Positions 36,636-45,727 of a stretch of 64,000 nucleotides of DNA are shown here, piece by piece. Source of the DNA: Tolypothrix bouteillei VB521301 (GTDB lineage: Bacteria > Cyanobacteriota > Cyanobacteriia > Cyanobacteriales > Nostocaceae); the NCBI RefSeq assembly GCF_000760695.4, contig NZ_JHEG04000001.1:7749617-7813616 (forward strand), read 5' to 3'. Positions within the stretch are counted from its first letter, which is position 1, and each line of letters begins with the position of its first letter. The translations under genes were made by a program, and so were the position numbers. The notes under the pieces are model-generated. The model ran no database searches, was not told the DNA's origin, and saw only the letters and a program-made list of their open reading frames with translations.

Positions 36636-38480
36636 TTAAACTGCTTTTACAGGAAGAAATCCACCTGCTTGCATTTTCCATAACCTATAGTAAGCACCGC
36701 CGCGTGCCAAAAGTTCGGCGTGGGTACCATCTTCGACAATGCGACCGGCATCGAACACCAAAATGCGGTCTAGATGGGCGATAGTAGACAAGCGATGAGC
36801 CACTACAATGGTTGTTTTATTGTGCATCACTGAATCTAGGGTATCTTGGATTGCTTTTTCGGTAATCGAGTCGAGGCTAGAGGTGGCTTCATCTAAAATC
36901 AGGATTGGTGCATCTTTGAGAATGACCCGAGCGATCGCAATACGCTGTCTCTGTCCTCCTGATAGTTTAACACCGCGTTCTCCCACCATAGAATAATAAC
37001 CCTCTGCCATTGGCACGATAAAATCGTGAGCATAAGCCTTAGATGCTGCTTCAAAAACTTCTTCATCTCTTGCTTCGAGTCGCCCATAACGAATATTTTC
37101 TAGTAACGTGCGATGAAACAGAGATGGATCTTGAGGAATTAAGCTGATCTGCGAGTGGAGGGCATCCTGAGTCATATCTCGAATATCGACTCCATCTATG
37201 AGAATTTGTCCGGATTGGGGGTCGAACAACCGCAAAATCAAATTGACAAAAGTAGATTTACCAGAGCCTGAGTAGCCCACTAGTCCCACACGTTGACCGG
37301 GTTCAACGATCACAGAAAGGTTGTGGAATACTTTTTTCTCAGTTGAATAGTTAAAATTGACTCGCCGAAATTCAATACGTCCCTGAGTAATTGAATGGGC
37401 AATGGCGTTCTCGCGATCGACCAACTCGTGAGGTTGAACAATAGTGCAGACACCATTAGCAATATTACCAATATGTTCAAAGAATTCTAGAAATCGTTTA
37501 CTTAAATTACGAGCTTCACTGATGATCAACAGCGACAAACTAGTGGCTACTACGAAGTCAGCAGCAGCAATTTTGCCTTGACTCCAGAGGTAGAGCGAGT
37601 AATACAGAGTGCCGATTTTTAGAATAGCTGCTGAAATAAACTGAAACCAGCGGATTCGCTCCGAGTACCAGTTTGACTTTCTTACCTCTTTGAGTTCGTA
37701 CTTTAATCGCTCATTCAAATAGCGTCGTTCAAAACCCAAACGAGCAAACAGGCGGCTACTTGTGAGATTTGTTACAGAATCTACGATAATGCCAGTTGTG
37801 TCACTTCTTGCAGCGGCAGCTCTTCGAGAGTGAATTCGGCAACGAGTTGCTAACCAAAACGAAATGCTGATGAAAAGAACTGCCCATATCCCCACAAGTG
37901 CAGCAAGAGGAGGATAGGCGCGATAGAGTAATATTACTGAGACAGTATATACAATGATGACTGGCATGAATTCAGTAATCATCATTTGCATCGTTTGCGT
38001 CACACCCAGAGAGGTTTCGCTAATACGATGTGCCAATGCCCCAGCAAAACTACTGCTCAGATAGCGATGCGAATGTTGCTGCAAGTATGCATATAGGGAG
38101 CGGACGATTTGCTGTCGGTGGATCGGGTGGAGGAGAGTCTGCACAAGACCAGCCGATCGCCCGAATACCACTTCACCTATACTCAAAGCGGTGAACAATA
38201 TCAGAGGTTGTCTCACTGCATCAAAAATGGGTCTGGTGTCGCCCGTAGATCGCGTTACGCTTCGGATAATCTCGCCAATGGCATAAGGTAGCATGATACC
38301 ACAAGTCGCGTGTATCACCTCCAAAATTACCATTGCCACATACCACCAACGGAACTGGTTAACAAAATAGCAAATGAACCTGAAGGGTGTTGATGGCAGA
38401 GGTGGCGCACCGGCAGCACGTTGGAACGGTTGAGGTGAACGTGGTCTTTTGATAAAAAAACGGCCATCGCGTCGTATCAC
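36636..38480 (-). CDS. ABC-type exporter (fused membrane and ATPase domains)
   Basis: 614 residues from GTG 38480. N-terminal six-helix membrane domain (about 30-340), then an ATPase: Walker A GLVGYSGSGKSTFVNL, Q-loop LIPQDPSLFH, signature LSGGQRQRIAIAR, Walker B ILILDEATSSLD and switch IVVAHRLSTIAH. This is the half-transporter type that works as a dimer; substrate (lipid, drug or peptide) cannot be told. It stands alone on the minus strand. Confidence 0.92.
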   Translation of the reverse strand: MIRRDGRFFIKRPRSPQPFQRAAGAPPLPSTPFRFICYFVNQFRWWYVAMVILEVIHATCGIMLPYAIGEIIRSVTRSTGDTRPIFDAVRQPLILFTALSIGEVVFGRSAGLVQTLLHPIHRQQIVRSLYAYLQQHSHRYLSSSFAGALAHRISETSLGVTQTMQMMITEFMPVIIVYTVSVILLYRAYPPLAALVGIWAVLFISISFWLATRCRIHSRRAAAARSDTTGIIVDSVTNLTSSRLFARLGFERRYLNERLKYELKEVRKSNWYSERIRWFQFISAAILKIGTLYYSLYLWSQGKIAAADFVVATSLSLLIISEARNLSKRFLEFFEHIGNIANGVCTIVQPHELVDRENAIAHSITQGRIEFRRVNFNYSTEKKVFHNLSVIVEPGQRVGLVGYSGSGKSTFVNLILRLFDPQSGQILIDGVDIRDMTQDALHSQISLIPQDPSLFHRTLLENIRYGRLEARDEEVFEAASKAYAHDFIVPMAEGYYSMVGERGVKLSGGQRQRIAIARVILKDAPILILDEATSSLDSITEKAIQDTLDSVMHNKTTIVVAHRLSTIAHLDRILVFDAGRIVEDGTHAELLARGGAYYRLWKMQAGGFLPVKAV

Positions 38481-38660
38481 TTCAGTTTCTCCCTAACATC
38501 ATCATTACAATCTGCTAGTATTTCACTGATTTCAGTGAGTTTGCTAATACGTTCCATTCTTTGAGAAGTATCCTTCAACTTGACACAATATCGATCGAGC
38601 TAGATCCCAAGCATTCAGATTTTTTTGGGGCGATCGCATCCATTTCAAGATTGATACTTT

Positions 38661-39341
38661 TCATCTACGATTGACTTGAAGAATATAGGGAATTTCATTC
38701 AGTTCATTGATAATTGCATCTGCTTCTTTTGCCTCCATCCAGTGTGGACTCCGTTTCCAAATCGCCATCATCCCAGCATTCTTTGCCCCGATGATGTCCG
38801 CTTCAGGATGATCTCCAATAAAAACGCTATCCTGGGCTGTCACTCCTAATCGATTTGTGGCTCTCCGAAAAATTTCAGGTTGGGGTTTTCTGACTCCTTC
38901 GACTTCCGAAATCAAGATGACATCAAAGTAGTCTCGAATTCCCAATCCATCAATCGCACGAGCTTGAAAATGCCCCAATCCATTAGTGACGATCCCTAAC
39001 AAATAGCCGTGCTGTTTCAACCCACTCAGCGTCTCCTTAAGGAAATGAAATGAAACGCAATGAAACTGAAACTGGGTTTCGTAGTCTTCAAGTAATTCTT
39101 GCCAACCGATCCCCATAATTGCAAATTCTGAGACCAAATCTTGATAAACCCTATCTTTCCAAATATAACCGTGGCAATCTAGCTCGAGGAAGCGAGTGAT
39201 GTAAGTCGCTTTAGGAATGTGATTTAAGTGGGCAATCAACCTATCGTACTGTGCTGTGATAAATTCCTGAATCGAGGTATCGCGATCCAGCAATGTTCCA
39301 TCTAAATCGAAAAGAACTGATTTCACCATTGATTGAATCAC
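38661..39341 (-). CDS. HAD-family phosphatase
   Basis: 226 residues. HAD motifs in order: I LFDLDGTLLD (nucleophile Asp and acid Asp), II GIVTNGLG, III VRKPQPEIF (Lys), IV SVFIGDHPEADIIGAKNAGM. A helical cap between I and II places it with pyrophosphatase/phosphoglycolate-type HADs (YjjG-like). Start overlaps the acetyltransferase stop by 4 bp; two ATGs are possible (39341, 39329). Confidence 0.88.
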   Translation of the reverse strand: MIQSMVKSVLFDLDGTLLDRDTSIQEFITAQYDRLIAHLNHIPKATYITRFLELDCHGYIWKDRVYQDLVSEFAIMGIGWQELLEDYETQFQFHCVSFHFLKETLSGLKQHGYLLGIVTNGLGHFQARAIDGLGIRDYFDVILISEVEGVRKPQPEIFRRATNRLGVTAQDSVFIGDHPEADIIGAKNAGMMAIWKRSPHWMEAKEADAIINELNEIPYILQVNRR

Positions 39342-39784
39342 TCAATACGATGGGCTTGTTGTTCGATTGGTAACCGACGCATTAGAATAACATTCATTCC
39401 TCTGAAAATGTAGTTACTAAATCGCTTACGCAATAAGTCTGGAACCTCAATCGGTGAAACTTCTTGAAACCCTACTTGTTGATAGAACGATTTCAAATGC
39501 TGCCACGGAATACAGTAACAAACTCGCTCGGCGAGTTGCTCGGTACAGACTTGAAGTAGCTGCGTGCCAACACCCTGACGCTGAAACGGAGCTAATACCT
39601 GCATACCCCGAAGCACAAAGAACTTAATATTTGGACACAAACGTACTGCACCAACAATTCTCTCCTCCCATTGAGCAATGAATATTAAGGCTTCCTCACT
39701 GAGATCGCCTCCATAACCACACCGATTGTAAAAAGCTTTAATGTTTTCAGCATCATGCAATTTTGCTTGGCTAATTTTTAGCAT
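39338..39784 (-). CDS. GNAT-family N-acetyltransferase
   Basis: 148 residues. Acetyl-CoA site at LAPFQRQGVGTQLLQVC (motif A, Q/RxxGxG/A), preceded by the beta-strand FVLRGMQV and followed by CYCIPWQHLKSFYQQVGF, the usual GNAT C-terminal element. Substrate unknown. Translationally coupled to the HAD gene. Confidence 0.85.
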   Translation of the reverse strand: MLKISQAKLHDAENIKAFYNRCGYGGDLSEEALIFIAQWEERIVGAVRLCPNIKFFVLRGMQVLAPFQRQGVGTQLLQVCTEQLAERVCYCIPWQHLKSFYQQVGFQEVSPIEVPDLLRKRFSNYIFRGMNVILMRRLPIEQQAHRIE

Positions 39785-39815
39785 ATCGCTCTATAAAATC
39801 GCTGAGTTAGGAATC

Positions 39816-40814
39816 TTAGCGCACAGCATCTCCCCTACGATATTCAGCGGTTATGTCGTCTAGCTTTTGTTTTAAACTGTCATCAAGTTTGACTTCCACT
39901 GCTTTGAGACTGTCAGCAAGCTGTTCCGGACGGCTAGCACCAATTATGGGAGCAGTAATAATCGGATTAGCCAGAACCCAAGCCACTGCTAGGGTAGTCA
40001 GTGACAATCCAGCCAAATCTGCTACTGTGCGTAATTCCTCAACAGTCTTAAACTCGCGATCGTGCCAATAGCGTTCTTGATAGCGTTCAGCAGCCGCACC
40101 TAAGGTGAAACGAGTTCCCTCAGTGGGACCTTGAGCAAGATTGTGTTTACCAGTGAGTAGACCTCCGGCTAAGGGATTGTAAGGAATTACACCAAGCTCT
40201 TCTTCTTGTGCTAGGGGCAACAGTTCTCGCTCAATTTCGCGGAACAACAGATTGTAACGGGGTTGAATCGAAACGAAGCGAGTGAGATTGCGAACATCAG
40301 CACGACCTAAAGCGCGGCTGAGTCGGTAAGCTAAGAAGTTAGAAACCCCAATATAACGTGCTTTACCAGACCGAACTATAGTATCCAAAGCCTCTAGAGT
40401 CTCATCCAAGGGGGTTGATGCATCATCAGAGTGCAATTGATACAGATCCACATAATCGGTTTGCAGTCGTTTGAGGGAAGCATCAATCGCATCTAAAAGA
40501 TGTTTGCGCGAAGCACCTTGATCCCAAGGCGCAGGACCAACCTTGCCCACAGCTTTAGTCGCTAGGATGAAATGTTCGCGTTTGCCTTTGAGCCAGCGCC
40601 CAATAATTTCTTCGGTACGTCCCGCAGTAGCAATTCCACCACCAAGGGGATAAACATCCGCTGTATCCAAAAAATTAATACCAGCATCGGCGGCTGTGTC
40701 GAGGATGACCCTAGAAGTTTCTTCGTCAGTTTGCAATCCAAAGGTCATGGTACCAAGAGTAAGGCGCGAAACAGTCAATCCTGTTTTACCGAGATTTGTA
40801 GTTGGTAATGTCAT
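39816..40814 (-). CDS. Aldo/keto reductase
   Basis: 332 residues from ATG 40814; the frame extends upstream to 40928 but without family similarity. Catalytic tetrad visible: D and Y in LDTADVYPLGG, K in FILATKAVGKV, H in DLYQLHSDD. NADPH-site features AYRLSRALGRADV and IIGASRPEQLADSLKA are those of the AKR family near YajO/Tas. It uses NADPH to reduce aldehydes or ketones. The 5' region contains a 71-bp repeat (40862-40932) also present upstream of the FMN monooxygenase at 60695-61879. Confidence 0.92.
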   Translation of the reverse strand: MTLPTTNLGKTGLTVSRLTLGTMTFGLQTDEETSRVILDTAADAGINFLDTADVYPLGGGIATAGRTEEIIGRWLKGKREHFILATKAVGKVGPAPWDQGASRKHLLDAIDASLKRLQTDYVDLYQLHSDDASTPLDETLEALDTIVRSGKARYIGVSNFLAYRLSRALGRADVRNLTRFVSIQPRYNLLFREIERELLPLAQEEELGVIPYNPLAGGLLTGKHNLAQGPTEGTRFTLGAAAERYQERYWHDREFKTVEELRTVADLAGLSLTTLAVAWVLANPIITAPIIGASRPEQLADSLKAVEVKLDDSLKQKLDDITAEYRRGDAVR

Positions 40815-40861
40815 GGCGATCTTAATTGTTGTTGATTGAAAACAGCAGAATTTAGAAACTG

Positions 40862-40932
40862 ATACCAATTTGAAAAAAGAATACGACAGATAGTTCATTG
40901 AAATGCAGTCTAGAAAAGACTTTCTCAATTCA
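40862..40932 (-). repeat. 71-bp upstream repeat, copy A
   Basis: Starts ATACCAATTTGAAAAAAGAAT and ends CTTTCTCAATTCA; its ends match copy B at 61919-61990 closely while the middle differs. It lies 47 nt before the aldo/keto reductase start. Just outside it, 40933-40960 holds short tandem AAATCTA/AAATCCA-like repeats. Confidence 0.6.
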
Positions 40933-40997
40933 AAATCTGAAATCTAAAATCCAAAATGCTATGAGTTTCTTCAGTAAAGATTGCGATCGCAAGTTAG

Positions 40998-41339
40998 TTA
41001 GGCTGTATTGCCATCAAAGCTTGCACTCTGAAATGACAAAGGTTTTGCCATGTCTGCAATGACAAACTGTGCGTTTAGTCCTAGCTTTTTTGCTTTCTCG
41101 CGTCCTTGTCGCACTGCCTCATCTGAAAAATCCATACCAATGACTGTAAAACCTTGTTGTACAAGACGTAACACGTCATTACCCGACCCGCAACCAAGGT
41201 CAAGTACGGTTTTAACATTGGCAGACTTAAGGAACGGAAGATGAACATTCGTCCATTGAGTTCCCCAATCTAGATCGGTGCCAGCATCCTTCCATTTAGC
41301 GAAGGCTTGGTTCCAGAAGTCGGATTGAGCGTAAGACAT
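40998..41339 (-). pseudogene. Truncated class I SAM-dependent methyltransferase
   Basis: 113 residues, starting as a full methyltransferase (FWNQAFAKWKDAGTDLDWG, then motif I TVLDLGCGSGND, acidic end of beta2 in VIGMDFSDEAV, and VIADMAKPL). After SFQSASFDG the frame ends in NTA and a stop, where the second half (about 90 residues with the substrate side) should begin. Probably a remnant, though a short active product cannot be excluded. It sits 6 bp after the esterase gene. Confidence 0.7.
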
Positions 41340-41345
41340 AATGTA

Positions 41346-42014
41346 TCAGACAACTAAGGCAGTGTTGTGACGGCTTTGTGAAACCAGCCACTCTTGTAAC
41401 TTTGGATCGCCGTATACTTCATCGGCAATAAAATGATCGCCATCACGGAGTAGAGTAAAATCTACTGTTCCACCCAACCCGCGTAGAGTAGCGACAATAG
41501 ACTCTGTATCCTCAATTGGTAGTTTTTCGTCTTTTCCACCTTGGAATATCTGGATGGGAATTTCTTTAAGTGCAGCTAATTGAGTTTCTTCTAATGTCTT
41601 GGGTACGCGACCCGATACTGCTACCAACCCAGCAAAGCGTCCGGGATGGGAAGCGGCGATATGCCAAGCTCCAGCCGTACCTAAGCTGAACCCAGACAAG
41701 ATTATACGAGACGGATCGATGGGATGAGAGGCGATGAGATTATCGAGCAAAGCAATGACATCTGACTCTCGCTCCACCCAAGTCTGTCCTTCAGGAAGTT
41801 GAGGCGCTGCGAAAATATAGGGTAATGGACCTGACACATCTACAAAACGAGGTAGACCCCATTTCAGCAGCACATTGAGATCGTCACCGCGATCTCTGGC
41901 TCCATGCAGAAAAAGTACCAGAGGCGCGGGTTGACTGGCATTGTCAGCAACCGACGAAAAAAGATAAGGCAAAGAACCATTGCTACTCTCATATGAGCGT
42001 TTTTCTACTGGCAT
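41346..42014 (-). CDS. Alpha/beta hydrolase (phospholipase/carboxylesterase type)
   Basis: 222 residues. Oxyanion segment PLVLFLHGARDRGDD, nucleophile elbow ILSGFSLGTAGAW (GxSxG), acidic residue in IFQGGKDEKLP and catalytic His in LRDGDHFIAD. This is the PF02230-type esterase fold. It follows the flavin monooxygenase gene on the same strand (98 bp gap) and could act on products of that enzyme. Confidence 0.88.
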   Translation of the reverse strand: MPVEKRSYESSNGSLPYLFSSVADNASQPAPLVLFLHGARDRGDDLNVLLKWGLPRFVDVSGPLPYIFAAPQLPEGQTWVERESDVIALLDNLIASHPIDPSRIILSGFSLGTAGAWHIAASHPGRFAGLVAVSGRVPKTLEETQLAALKEIPIQIFQGGKDEKLPIEDTESIVATLRGLGGTVDFTLLRDGDHFIADEVYGDPKLQEWLVSQSRHNTALVV

Positions 42015-42111
42015 AGTCGTAACTCCTTAAAGTTGGAAATTTTAGACTGGGGATTGGGGATTGCTATTTTCCCCTTGTCCCCCTTGTCTCCCTTGTCTCC
42101 AGTCCTCTCTA

Positions 42112-43554
42112 CTAACTAACTGCCACTGTTGTTGGCTGTTTCCACACTGCTTTGGCATACAGTGAATCTTGAAAGTCCGGCGCGATGTTGTCGCTGGTAA
42201 TGCGTGCTTCGTGCTGCTCCCAGTCGGTAAAAAACAAGTCATGACTGATACGCCCTACTATTGCTGGTACGTCACGCCGGATGCTAGGTACGTCACCGAT
42301 AGGCAAACCGAAGCTCACGAAGCCTGCCGGGTTAAAGACATGAATGTCTTTGAGGTAGGGCGCGGTACCAGGTATTTTTTCTAAGAACTCGTGAGCGCTA
42401 CCGAGGTAGGGATGCGTCCCTAAATCGTCGTTGCGCTGGTCGGATGGGGGCTCGTAGCGATCGCGCCAGAGAGCGATGTGATGGGCAAAGTCGGCTAGCT
42501 CGGGACGCTTTGTCGGATCGACAAAGTAACCAGTGCCGGCGATGGCAAAATCAAACTCGAAAGTATCGTCGTTTACCTGAGCGACAATACGACCGCCCTT
42601 TTCCTGCGCCGTTTTCCAAGGTGCAGACAGATGGAGGTGGAAGTTAGAAAACGCGATCGCACGCTCAATCGCATCAGGTGGAGGTGTAGAGCCTGCTTGT
42701 CGAAAGCGCCAAGCTTGGAACCAGCGAGCTGCATCTGGCAGTTGTGGATAGTTGTAGTAAGCACCGGGGTAACCCCGCACCCGAATTACTGGCAGGGATG
42801 CAATGGTCGAGCGCCGTGCAAACAGATGTACTGCCTTTGCTCCTGATTCTAGCGCTACTCCTGCTGCGTCAAAAGCTGAGGCTGCAGCACCTAGCACTGC
42901 CACAGTCTTACCTCGCAGTGCGTCGAAGTCGATTGCATCAGCAGTATGTGCGTACAGCGTGCGTGGTAAATTAGCGAGTACGGGTGGTATGTAAGGACCG
43001 CCAGTACCTGCTACGCCGTTGGCGAAGATAATCTTACGTGTAGTCTCCACCTGCCGGGTACCGTTCACCTCAAGGTGCAGGCGAAAGAAGCCTTCTGCTG
43101 GCTCAACCCGCACTAGCTTTGTCCGGTACCGAACTGAAATGCCCAGGAACTGCCGATACCAATTGAGGTACTCAGCCCACTTTACTCGTGGAATGCGATC
43201 CAGCGCTGCATAAGCTTCAGCACCATGTCGCGCCTCATACCAGGATTGGAAGGATAGTTCCGGGATACCCAGTTCGGGACCGGGTAGGTTCTTTGGCGTG
43301 CGTAGCTTTTTCATCCGCGCTCGTGTGAGCCACACTCCTGCTTGGGTTTCGTCCTCAGCTGCGTCAATCGTTGTCACGCGACCGATGCCTGCACGCCGTA
43401 GCGCAAATGCGAAGGTGCTCCCACTGCCGCTACCACCTACTATTGTGACGTTGTGGTCGATGCCTGGGCGATCGCTCACCCAGTTTTCTGGATCGGGACC
43501 CAGTAAGCGTAGTGCCTCGCGAGCGCCAAAATCGTGGTCAGTCGTTGTTGTCAT
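42112..43554 (-). CDS. FAD-dependent monooxygenase/oxidoreductase
   Basis: 480 residues. FAD-binding Rossmann motif near residue 35 (TIVGGSGSGSTFAFALRR, GxGxxG with Ser substitutions) ending in the acidic TIDAAED, and a second dinucleotide site KTVAVLGAAASAFDAAGVAL for NAD(P)H. Late FAFDFAIAGTGYF-type ATG motif (FDFAIAGTGYFVDP). This places it with flavin-containing monooxygenase-like NAD(P)-binding proteins; substrate unknown. The gene is richer in GC than its surroundings. It is upstream of the esterase gene in a probable operon. Confidence 0.85.
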   Translation of the reverse strand: MTTTTDHDFGAREALRLLGPDPENWVSDRPGIDHNVTIVGGSGSGSTFAFALRRAGIGRVTTIDAAEDETQAGVWLTRARMKKLRTPKNLPGPELGIPELSFQSWYEARHGAEAYAALDRIPRVKWAEYLNWYRQFLGISVRYRTKLVRVEPAEGFFRLHLEVNGTRQVETTRKIIFANGVAGTGGPYIPPVLANLPRTLYAHTADAIDFDALRGKTVAVLGAAASAFDAAGVALESGAKAVHLFARRSTIASLPVIRVRGYPGAYYNYPQLPDAARWFQAWRFRQAGSTPPPDAIERAIAFSNFHLHLSAPWKTAQEKGGRIVAQVNDDTFEFDFAIAGTGYFVDPTKRPELADFAHHIALWRDRYEPPSDQRNDDLGTHPYLGSAHEFLEKIPGTAPYLKDIHVFNPAGFVSFGLPIGDVPSIRRDVPAIVGRISHDLFFTDWEQHEARITSDNIAPDFQDSLYAKAVWKQPTTVAVS

Positions 43555-43783
43555 GTTGCTCTCTCTGGGTGAAAGACCGTGGGTGTGTCCTTGTTATCTA
43601 AAGAAGGGAAGAGGGGTAATAATCTTTATGTTTTTTTCTTACACAACACACACACAAAATATGTACTGCGAAACATAATTGTATGATACACGAATTATTA
43701 GTATATCAAACATTAATTATTGCAAAATAATTTGGATTGGTAAGACGATAGTTTGAGGTAACGTTAATCGTTGTTAGATAAAA

Positions 43784-45196
43784 TTACTGAAATAAATTTG
43801 TATTCAATTTTGAAGGCATGATGAAAGGAAAAACAGTTTCGTAAGCTCTAGCTGCTTGCAAGACTAGTATATCTCGGTATTTAGCAGCGACAATTTGTAT
43901 ACCGACAGGTAACCCGTTTTTAGTAAAGCCACAAGGTACAGAGGCAGCAGGTTGTTGCGTGAGATTAAAAGGATATGTAAACGGAGACCAATCTCGTTGC
44001 GGCTTGTCAATATACGACTGGGGTCTATTTTGTCCGACAGGAAAGGCAACTATAGGTAAGGTGGGAGTAATCAGTAAATCATAGTTTTCGTGAAAGCGCT
44101 GCAAATGCCTTCCTAGAGCTTCGCGAGCATCTTGGGCGCTGAGATATTCTGCTAGAGTTATGCGATCGCCTTCTTTAGCAATACCTTGCAAGCCTTCTTC
44201 AATCACAGCTTGTTGTGCTGGGCTAAAACCACGCAGTAACTTAGCAGCACCCGCCTGCCATAAGGTTTGAAAAATACCACGGGGATTAGCAAAACCCGGA
44301 TCGACTTCTTCAATCGCAGCACCTAGTTTAGCAAAAACATCAACTGCGGCTTTCACGAGGGTGGCGACTTCCGGCTCAACATCGGCGTAGCCAAAGTTGG
44401 GACTGTAAGCAATTCGCAATCCCGCCACACCTCGATCTAAATCAAAAGTGTAGTCCTGTCGATTATCTGGTAAAGCATACCAATCGCGGACATCAGGATG
44501 GGCAATGACATTTAAGGTGACTGCTGCATCAATCACAGTGCGAACAAGAACCCCTATATGAAACAAAGTTCTTGTATGGGCTGATGGATATCCAGCTACA
44601 TATCCAAAAGTTGGTTTGAAACCAAACACCCCCGTTAACGCTGCGGGTGTTCTTGACGATCCTCCACCATCGGTACCTAAATGGAGCGTTCCCATTCCTA
44701 ACGCAGCAGCAACAGCCGCCCCGCCGCTACTACCTCCGGGAGTCAGATCTGTATTCCAAGGATTGCGGGTGATACCAGTGAGGGGACTGTCGGTAACACC
44801 TTTCCAACCAAATTCCGAAGTTGTGGTTTTTCCCAGTAATACTGCTCCTTGTTCGCGCAAACGAGCTACAGCAGGTGCATCTTCGTCCCAAGGTTGATTG
44901 GCGGTAATCGCTTGACTTCCCCGGCGCGTTGGTAATCCCTTCGTTAACAGTAAATCTTTGGCAGTAAAGGGTATGCCATCTACCAAGCCAAGCGGATTTC
45001 CATTTAGCCAACGCACTTCTGAGGCACGGGCTTCGGCAAGGGCAGTCTTTTCATCTACGATCGCAAAAGCATTCACTGAGCGATTGTAAGTATGAATCTG
45101 TTCTAGAGCAGCTTTGGTTGCTTCTAGTGGTGACAGTTGGCGCTCTCGATAGAGGGATAAGAGTTGAGAAGCAGAAAAATCGGTAATTTCTGACAT
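43784..45196 (-). CDS. Amidase signature family enzyme
   Basis: 470 residues. Catalytic Ser-cisSer-Lys triad is visible: K80 (PFTAKDLLL), S156 (TPGGSSGGAA) and S180 (GTDGGGSSRTPAA), with the usual 24-residue spacing between the serines. It hydrolyses an amide; the family ranges from GatA to aliphatic and aryl amidases, and there are no GatB/C genes nearby, so a catabolic amidase is likelier. Divergent from the DUF1932 gene over a 531-bp spacer. Confidence 0.92.
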   Translation of the reverse strand: MSEITDFSASQLLSLYRERQLSPLEATKAALEQIHTYNRSVNAFAIVDEKTALAEARASEVRWLNGNPLGLVDGIPFTAKDLLLTKGLPTRRGSQAITANQPWDEDAPAVARLREQGAVLLGKTTTSEFGWKGVTDSPLTGITRNPWNTDLTPGGSSGGAAVAAALGMGTLHLGTDGGGSSRTPAALTGVFGFKPTFGYVAGYPSAHTRTLFHIGVLVRTVIDAAVTLNVIAHPDVRDWYALPDNRQDYTFDLDRGVAGLRIAYSPNFGYADVEPEVATLVKAAVDVFAKLGAAIEEVDPGFANPRGIFQTLWQAGAAKLLRGFSPAQQAVIEEGLQGIAKEGDRITLAEYLSAQDAREALGRHLQRFHENYDLLITPTLPIVAFPVGQNRPQSYIDKPQRDWSPFTYPFNLTQQPAASVPCGFTKNGLPVGIQIVAAKYRDILVLQAARAYETVFPFIMPSKLNTNLFQ

Positions 45197-45727
45197 ATTT
45201 TAGTTTTTATCCACTAAATTATTTGGGAAAGACAGAGCGCAGAAGGGAGGAATAAGTATTTAAAGTAATAAGTCATACTCTATCTTCCGTGTATCTTTTG
45301 CCAACGGAGAATAAAACCCTACCCTCCAGGTATCTCCTATGTCCAACGGACACGCTACGCGATCCGACGTTTACACATATATGCCTTGACTTTTATATAG
45401 CCTTTCTCAGTCTCATGAGGTACACCCCCCTTTCATCCCCCCTTGGTAAGGGGGGACAGAGGGGGGTAATTTTTGTACCTCACCAGGTTGAAATTTGCTG
45501 TAAGCAGTCAAGCGAAATACTTCTGCTTTTTGAGTCATTGAGTGGCTTGCTTCCTAAAATAGATTTGTGGTAAGTTCTTGTTAATCAAAAATACAGTTTA
45601 TTTATTAGTTTACCGTATTATAGTTTATAACTCTAGCTCCAAACCCATGCTGAATACCAGTACACGGAGCTGAGTCCAACAAAGCACGGTAGTACTCTTT
45701 GACTAGCATTTTGGAATCAAGCTTTCC
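45197..45727. other. Divergent spacer with palindromic element
   Basis: No gene found. Contains a GCGTAGCGTGTCC-type repeat (45338-45366, minus orientation) and the palindromic element 45393-45503. Confidence 0.6.
45393..45503 (-). repeat. Uninterrupted copy of the 18.7-kb palindromic element
   Basis: Inverted relative to the copy at 18753-19013 and near-identical to it from TTACAGC through TGAGGTACAAAAATTACC and the central CCCCCC/GGGGGG stem to GTACCTCA. It shows the state before insertion of the nested element. Confidence 0.75.

Noticed and set aside
45289..45573. Plus-strand 94-codon frame
   Set aside because: Runs through the palindromic element at 45393-45503; translated repeat.
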